A DNA stretch of 57,619 nt from Calocera cornea HHB12733 (lineage: Eukaryota > Basidiomycota > Dacrymycetes > Dacrymycetales > Dacrymycetaceae): assembly GCA_001632435.1 (NCBI GenBank), contig KV424093.1:1-57619 (forward strand), in the 5' to 3' direction. Positions within the stretch are counted from its first letter, which is position 1. Each line of letters begins with the position of its first letter. The translations under genes and the position numbers were made by a program. Shown piece by piece: positions 52,873-57,619 of the stretch. Below the pieces are notes generated by a model, which was given only the letters and a program-made list of their open reading frames with translations, made no database searches and had not been told where the DNA came from.

Positions 52873-54605
52873 ATGCTCCCATCATCTCTCTTCCCCTCGA
52901 CCGACTTTTTCCAGGCGCTTGAAGGTCTCGAGGAGCCGCAGAGGTCCATCGAGAAGGCGCGTGTTCTCCGGTGGTTGACAGAAACGCGGTCGGCCTTCCC
53001 TGATGCAGCAACGTTGTAAGCCAAAGTCGCCCGACACCAACACATCACATCAGATGTGATGTGTTGTTGGACGATTTGCCCGACATCAACGCATCACTCA
53101 CCTCCTGCTGCAGGACTCAGCAGACCACCTCGACTCAGTCCAGCGGGTATCTGCCAGCCCTGCCTTCCTCTGCGAGCGAACCGGCACCCATCTCCTCGGT
53201 CGACACGACATTCGAGATTGCTGCCGAAGCATCTCCTGCGCAGCCCAATATTGGCGACCTTCATCGTCGACTCAAGGCAGTTGAGGCGGCTGTCGTCCAT
53301 CCTCCGGCCAAGCGTCGGAAGAGGAAGACGAAGATCCAAGCAGGGGCCGAGTCATCGTTGCTGCCCGCTCCGTCGTCGACCTTTGGCATCAATCCTGCCA
53401 GACTCGAGAGACATCATTTGGATGAAACCGAGCTGAGTATCAAGCGATTCCTACAGGTGGGTTAGCTCCATAGACTGGCAGGCCTTGGAATACTTACATT
53501 TATGTACAGGGGCAAATTCGCAGTCAGTTGTACGCCGCCATGCAGTACAAGGTCGGTGACAGGATGCCTTGCCACGGCTACGGATCCAAGCCCGACGACC
53601 CAAACCTTCTCTGGCCCGACTTCTCCCAGAATATCAACGGACCGTGCAACCGGCTGCTTCAGATGAGGGCCACTATGATGGTCTTGGAAGATGCAAAGGT
53701 GAGTTGTTCCGTCCGACACCAACACACATCACTCACAGGCAGCAGAACCACCCGGAGAACATACCCGAAGAGTACCGCGAGAAGTGGCTCAACTCGGCCG
53801 TACTGCTCGAGCTAGCTCGTATCTCGTGGCCACACTTGAAGGCGGTCTGGAACAGCCAGCGACTGGAGGCTTCGGATGGAGGGGCAGACAAGAGGAAGAA
53901 GGCGAGTGCTGGGCGGCGCGGGGAGAGGCGTAGAACGGTAAGTGATGTGTTGGTGTCGTACGAATGCAGGACTGACCCTCCTTTCAGCGTGCAGCGCAGA
54001 TGCGCAAGGCCCTCAAAGACTTTTGCCTCGAGCGACACCTTGATCCGCTCATTGTCACCCCTGAGCTCGTGCACGACGAATGGGTCGGCGAGGAATGGTC
54101 TTGCGATGAGGAGGATGGAACCAAGAGTTCGAAGTGGAGAGAGAGCTTGTACGCGACGGGCAAGATCACAGCAGATGAAAGGGATGAAGACGATGCTCTG
54201 TTTGCCGTGCTTGAGATTAAGAGACCTGAATGGATGGATCTCGAGGTGTGTAAGCTTGCAGCCGCATGAAAGAAGTAGATGGCTTACCGTCAGCTCCAGG
54301 TGTGGACCTGGTATCAGTGTATCCATGGTAGATATATGAAGCAAGTCGCTTCAAACGGCAAACCTGGCTCCAAACCCGGTAAACGTGTGGACTTGGGCCG
54401 CACTTCCTCCCTGATGCCCATGACCGAGCCCTTCGACTTCATGCTGGATCAGGAATGGGCCAGAGACGAGTTGCCGAAGTTGCCGGATTGGGTAAGCCAG
54501 CCAGGGCTTCCTGCGGGGGTGCCCGAGACGATTGTTCGAATCATAAAGCCGTCTTTATGGTGTGATGGTGTCGGGCGAGATAGTCAGCAAGTTGTTCTCA
54601 ATTGA
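52873..54605 (+). CDS. Transposon-borne protein of unknown function
   Basis: Six exons in frame (52873-53015, 53114-53456, 53510-53698, 53743-53937, 53988-54245, 54300-54605) give 477 residues. Start MLPSSLFPSTDFFQALEGLE. A Ser/Ala/Pro-rich N-terminus leads to a helix and a basic patch, KRRKRKTK. The middle is helical, with KVGDRMPCHGYGSKPDDPN, HPENIPEEYREKWLNSAVLL and DKRKKASAGRRGERRR. The second half contains FCLERHLDPLIVTPELVHDE and LEIKRPEWMDLEVWTWYQCI. I recognise no domain. Position and shared intron motifs suggest an accessory, DNA-binding role like TnpA of CACTA elements, but that is inference only. Confidence 0.65.
53031..53101 (+). repeat. Intron motif copies, plus-gene intron 1
   Basis: CCGACACCAACACATCACAT is followed by its own inverse (GATGTGATGTGTTGTTGGACG) and then a third, partial copy CGACATCAACGCATCACTCAC. 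All lie inside intron 53016-53113. Confidence 0.9.
53711..53737 (+). repeat. Intron motif copy, plus-gene intron 3
   Basis: GTCCGACACCAACACACATC plus ACTCAC makes up most of the 44 bp intron 53699-53742. Confidence 0.88.
53942..53963 (-). repeat. Intron motif copy, plus-gene intron 4, inverted
   Basis: GTGATGTGTTGGTGTCGTAC, the reverse complement of the motif, begins four bases after the donor site of intron 53938-53987. Confidence 0.88.
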
Positions 54606-54749
54606 GGCAACAACACTTACGCATTGCATGCTAGATAGTCCAGTCGTTACATAGTCCTTTTATTAACATTTGATCAGAAACATCGAAAGATCAAGCAGAT
54701 GACCACTCACACAGAGTTACCTATAATGACCTTCCACTCTATAACCAGA

Positions 54750-57486
54750 CTAGATTATAATCCGTTCAATAAAGCTCGTTGTAAATAAACTGACCTTGCT
54801 CATGCCTGTGGTGATCCAGATCTTCCGGTCTCCAACCTCCATCTCACAGCGTGAAGCCGTACCAGCGACGTCCTTCACCAGGATGAGTCGGTCCGGCTCC
54901 CAGTCGGCGGTGCCCAGGTAACGCCGGTATTCCCAAAAGTTAACTTCCAACTCAGGACTGCAACAAAGTCTGTGATGTGTTGGTGTTGGACGCGGAGGCG
55001 AGCGACTCACAATTCACGGTATAAGTCGGCATGCTTGGGTGTATCTTGGAGGGGTACAAGCCAGGCTACTTCTGCAAAGGTGTGAGCGTGTTCAATGCCA
55101 CTTTGGCGATGCGAGAAGACTGCTCTGAGCTCGCCAACCCATTGCAGCCCTGTTGACACCCGGTGGAGGACAAGGGAGTCCCCCTTGCTACACTTTTCTT
55201 CATGTGCGGTCGTGATACGCATGCCTTCTACTCGGAGTTCGGGGAAGAATGTAGCCTTGTTCGCCAAGAACGTGCTCCCCAGGGGCGCAGATGCATCGGC
55301 GCCAAAGCGAAGCTTAAGATCTGGGTGGTATCGGGTGTACCAATCCATGAGGGCCTTCTGAAGGTAATCTTCCAGGAAGCGCGGCTTACTTGCGCCAGCG
55401 GGAACGCATTGACGGGGTTGTCGATCTTCACATTGTGCTGCAGCTTGAGCTTGTGCTTCTGCGGTGAGAGCAGAAAGAGTGCCGACACGCGCGATATCGC
55501 GGGCGTGCTTCTGGATGTTGCTCGCGAAGTATCGAGCGAGTCGGTCGTTGTCCTGATTGGCGAGCACCGAGCACTGGCAACACGTTAGCAGCACGATCAT
55601 GGAGACAGAAGGACTTACCATTCGGGTCAAGCTGATCTCGCGCTTGAATTCGCGCGCAAACGTAACCTCCACAGCTCCTCCCTTGTGCCCGCTTGTATTG
55701 ATGGCCTTGAGTACTTTGTTGAGCCGTTCGAATAGAAATGTCCAAAAGCTATGCACAGGGCCATACCGACGGATCTGGGCGGGCATGTGTGTCACCCAAT
55801 GAAATGTTGGGGTGACATTGGAAGAGCCGTAGATCTTCGGTTGATGTGTTGGTTTCGGATGAAGGACCGACACAACATCACGTTAGTGTTGTGTGATGTG
55901 TTGGTGTCGGATGCAGGAACACACCTTGACATACTCCTCGAAGAAGTCGAGGTACACCCTGGATGCCCGCTCGATGTCTCGCTCAGAGATCTCCCGCCTC
56001 ATGTAGATCTTCAGGACGGTGGCAAACTTCAAGTAGTTCTGGGCGGCATCGGAATGAACTCGTGGGCGCGGTGGAGGAGATTCCGGCAGCTGCTCTTCAG
56101 CATGCTGAACGTCTTCGCCAGGCAGGGCCTTCTGCTTCGCTCTCTTCTGACTGGCTTCTCGCTGCATTTGCTCCTGGGCTTCGATGAGGACCCGGGGAAT
56201 CTGAGGGAAATCAGCACAAGCAGCGGGTTGTGTGATGTGTTGGTGTTGGGCTGATCGTCCGACACCACATCACATCATTGATGTGATGTGTTGGTGTCGG
56301 CGATCAGCCTCAGCAACGAAAACCTCCTTACCACTGCCGGACCGTAAACTACCGCAAGAGCTCTCCACTCATCGGAAGTTAGACTACCACCCGCTGGGTA
56401 GCCTACCTTCGTCGGTAGTCTCGCGTATGACGTAGGCATCTCGAACTGGAAGAGTGGATTAGCTTGCAATTCACGGCAACGACAGAACACTTACAGTTCT
56501 CAGCACTTCGTGGATCTCATCCAGCTCACGTGTAGTACCGGCCTCCGTACCCTCTCGTAACACCTTGATCTTCTCTTTGCCGCCCTGCACCCAGGTGTGG
56601 AACCACAAGGTCTTCGTGAGGCCTTGAAGGAGCATGTGCATCGGGTCCAGCACACCCATGGTTACGGGATCGAAGTACGGCAGCCGGCACAGCTCAGACC
56701 ACCTGCACCCGTACCGCTTCAGGTAATCGTCGACCTTGCGCTTGAGGGCGTCCGTCTGCTGGAGGTGGTACATACGGGCAGCTCGGCGTTTGTGCAGCTC
56801 GCCGTCGCGAACAGGAACGCCTTCGGTCTTCCAGCCTTGACTGAGCATTTCAGAGCGCGAGATTTCGCATTGCGTACAGGGACGCGCGTTATGTCGTTGA
56901 TCACCGAATCCACAGAGCTTGCAGAGGGCGGGATGGTCGCAGATGGCGGCCAAGAGGGCCACGCGAACCTTGCGGCCTATGTCAGGTTTGGTCAGCTTGG
57001 ACCTTGGTGATGTGTCGGTATCGGACGAATCGTCCGATAGTAACACATCACATTGATGTGATGTGTTGGTGTTGGATGTGCGACTCACCTTGGGGATACT
57101 TGGGCGTCTTGACGACTATGCCATCTTGCCAAAGTCGTAGCAGATCGTCGACGCAAGGACGAAGAAAGCGCTGAAGCTCCTCGCTCGTGGGTTCGCGAGG
57201 ACCAGGGAGGATACCGACGAGGGAGAGATTGTATACGCGGAATCTGAAGCAGAGTGAGCAGGAGGGAAAAGGGGGGCTGGAATAGGAGTAAGTATTCGTA
57301 CCGTAGCTCAGGAGGAAGATTCGCAATGCAGATAGAGAGGGGCCCCGAAGAATGCGACTCCGCTGTAGTAGATTGGTTCGGATTGAACCAATCCAAGGAG
57401 AGCAGAATGCCGAGCCGAAGCTCACACTGCTGTAGAGATTCAGCTCGAGAGCGTGGGAAGAAGCGCTGTACAGTTCCCTTTGTCAC
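54750..57486 (-). CDS. Tnp2-family transposase
   Basis: Fungal Tnp2 transposase (CACTA/EnSpm group). Segments in order: LSLDWFNPNQSTTAESHSSG and NLPPELRFRVYNLSLVGILP, GPREPTSEELQRFLRPCVDD, LLRLWQDGIVVKTPKYPQG; then RVALLAAICDHPALCKLCGF, ARPCTQCEISRSEML, LCRLPYFDPVTMGVLDPMHM, a hallmark of the family, and YPAGGSLTSDEWRALAVVYG. Later segments include NVTPTFHWVTHMPAQIRRYG with ERLNKVLKAINTSGHKGG. At least seven introns, four carrying the palindromic motif. The N-terminus before LGILLSLDW may be incomplete, and the last exon after GMSK is uncertain. The frame looks intact, so the element may be active. Confidence 0.85.
54972..54990 (-). repeat. Intron motif copy, last repeat-bearing Tnp2 intron
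   Basis: GTGATGTGTTGGTGTTGGA on the plus strand, inside the 53 bp intron 54958-55010. Confidence 0.88.
55841..55912. repeat. Three motif copies in a Tnp2 intron
   Basis: Intron 55835-55924 (90 bp) consists almost wholly of TTGATGTGTTGGTTTCGGAT, then CCGACACAACATCACGTTAG in the opposite sense, then TGTGATGTGTTGGTGTCGGA. Confidence 0.9.
56228..56305. repeat. Palindromic motif copies in a Tnp2 intron
   Basis: Within intron 56201-56330: GTGTGATGTGTTGGTGTTGG, then CCGACACCACATCACATCAT immediately followed by its inverse GATGTGATGTGTTGGTGTCG. A strong hairpin can form. Confidence 0.9.
57008..57076. repeat. Palindromic motif copies in a Tnp2 intron
   Basis: Within intron 56977-57088: GTGATGTGTCGGTATCGGAC, then GTCCGATAGTAACACATCAC and, after four bases, GATGTGATGTGTTGGTGTTG. 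The three copies form two nested inverted pairs. Confidence 0.9.
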
Positions 57487-57619
57487 TGTGGCCCAATTTT
57501 TCGCGTTCCGGCCTTCCGGAGATACGGCACCGGAAGTCCGGAGACCTTCCGGACTCGCCCTCCCTCGCCCTCCGGTCCGTCAGCCAATTCCGGGTTGGAG
57601 GGGTTTATTCCGTATAGCC

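Larger units (their letters stand above)
52412..57619. mobile_element. Tnp2-type (CACTA-like) DNA transposon, right end outside window
   Basis: Carries a Tnp2 transposase gene (minus) and a second gene (plus) in convergent arrangement. Both ends are undefined: the left may lie at the break in the deacetylase gene near 52411, and the right is past 57619. The recurrent intron motif ties the two genes together as one unit. The far right (57480-57619) has repeated CCGGAAG / CTTCCGG words that may be near a terminus. Confidence 0.7.

Noticed and set aside
53031..57076. Regularly recurring short repeats resembling a CRISPR array
   Set aside because: The genome is eukaryotic, copies occur in both orientations as hairpins, spacing is irregular, and they sit in introns between transposon exons.
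1..57619. Clustered secondary-metabolite pathway
   Set aside because: No polyketide synthase, non-ribosomal synthetase, terpene cyclase or P450 is present; the single amidase and oxidoreductase are isolated housekeeping-type genes.

Overview
The window looks like nuclear DNA of a filamentous basidiomycete, most likely an Agaricomycete. Genes are densely packed on both strands. Nearly every gene is cut by 50-65 bp GT-AG introns, which I placed by following reading frame and family similarity. Coding regions are GC-rich, promoters often carry TATA boxes, and a fungal F-box protein, a DUF3455 family and a Tnp2-type DNA transposon are present. There are no operons; several gene pairs diverge from one short intergenic region.

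Layout. 1-2298: GC-rich DNA with no supportable gene. 2299-22427: Tvp38-like Golgi membrane protein, cytosolic methionyl-tRNA synthetase, F-box protein, vacuolar-type M20 carboxypeptidase, DnaJ/Ydj1-type chaperone whose start codon is split by an intron, an unrecognised coiled-coil protein, MRH4-type mitochondrial DEAD-box helicase, OPT transporter and the SWR1-complex zinc-finger protein Vps71.

22.7-36.6 kb is the dynamic part. It holds four intact secreted DUF3455 proteins, two DUF3455 pseudogenes and a C-terminal scrap. A divergent DUF3455 pair with an adjoining RNase T2 gene has been copied as a large inverted repeat (about 22.7-25.2 kb against 32.9-35.6 kb). An SRS2-like UvrD helicase lies between the arms. 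Both RNase T2 copies are damaged: one is a 5' stub, the other lacks the segment that should hold the first catalytic motif.

36.8-51.9 kb returns to housekeeping genes: POT1-like telomere protein, amidase, RPB5 and SWD2 (divergent), AIF-like oxidoreductase with a decayed paralogue beside it, TRAP-alpha/IRC22-like ER protein, an intron-containing tRNA-Gln(CUG) and a WW-domain protein. At 52.3 kb a polysaccharide-deacetylase gene breaks off after about 20 codons. From there to the right end the DNA is dominated by a Tnp2-type (CACTA-like) transposon with two convergent genes.

The most unusual observation is inside that transposon. Seven of the twelve introns I can place in its two genes contain the same short motif (consensus CCGACACCAACACATCACAT, in either orientation, often as a palindrome), and I see no copy in its exons.
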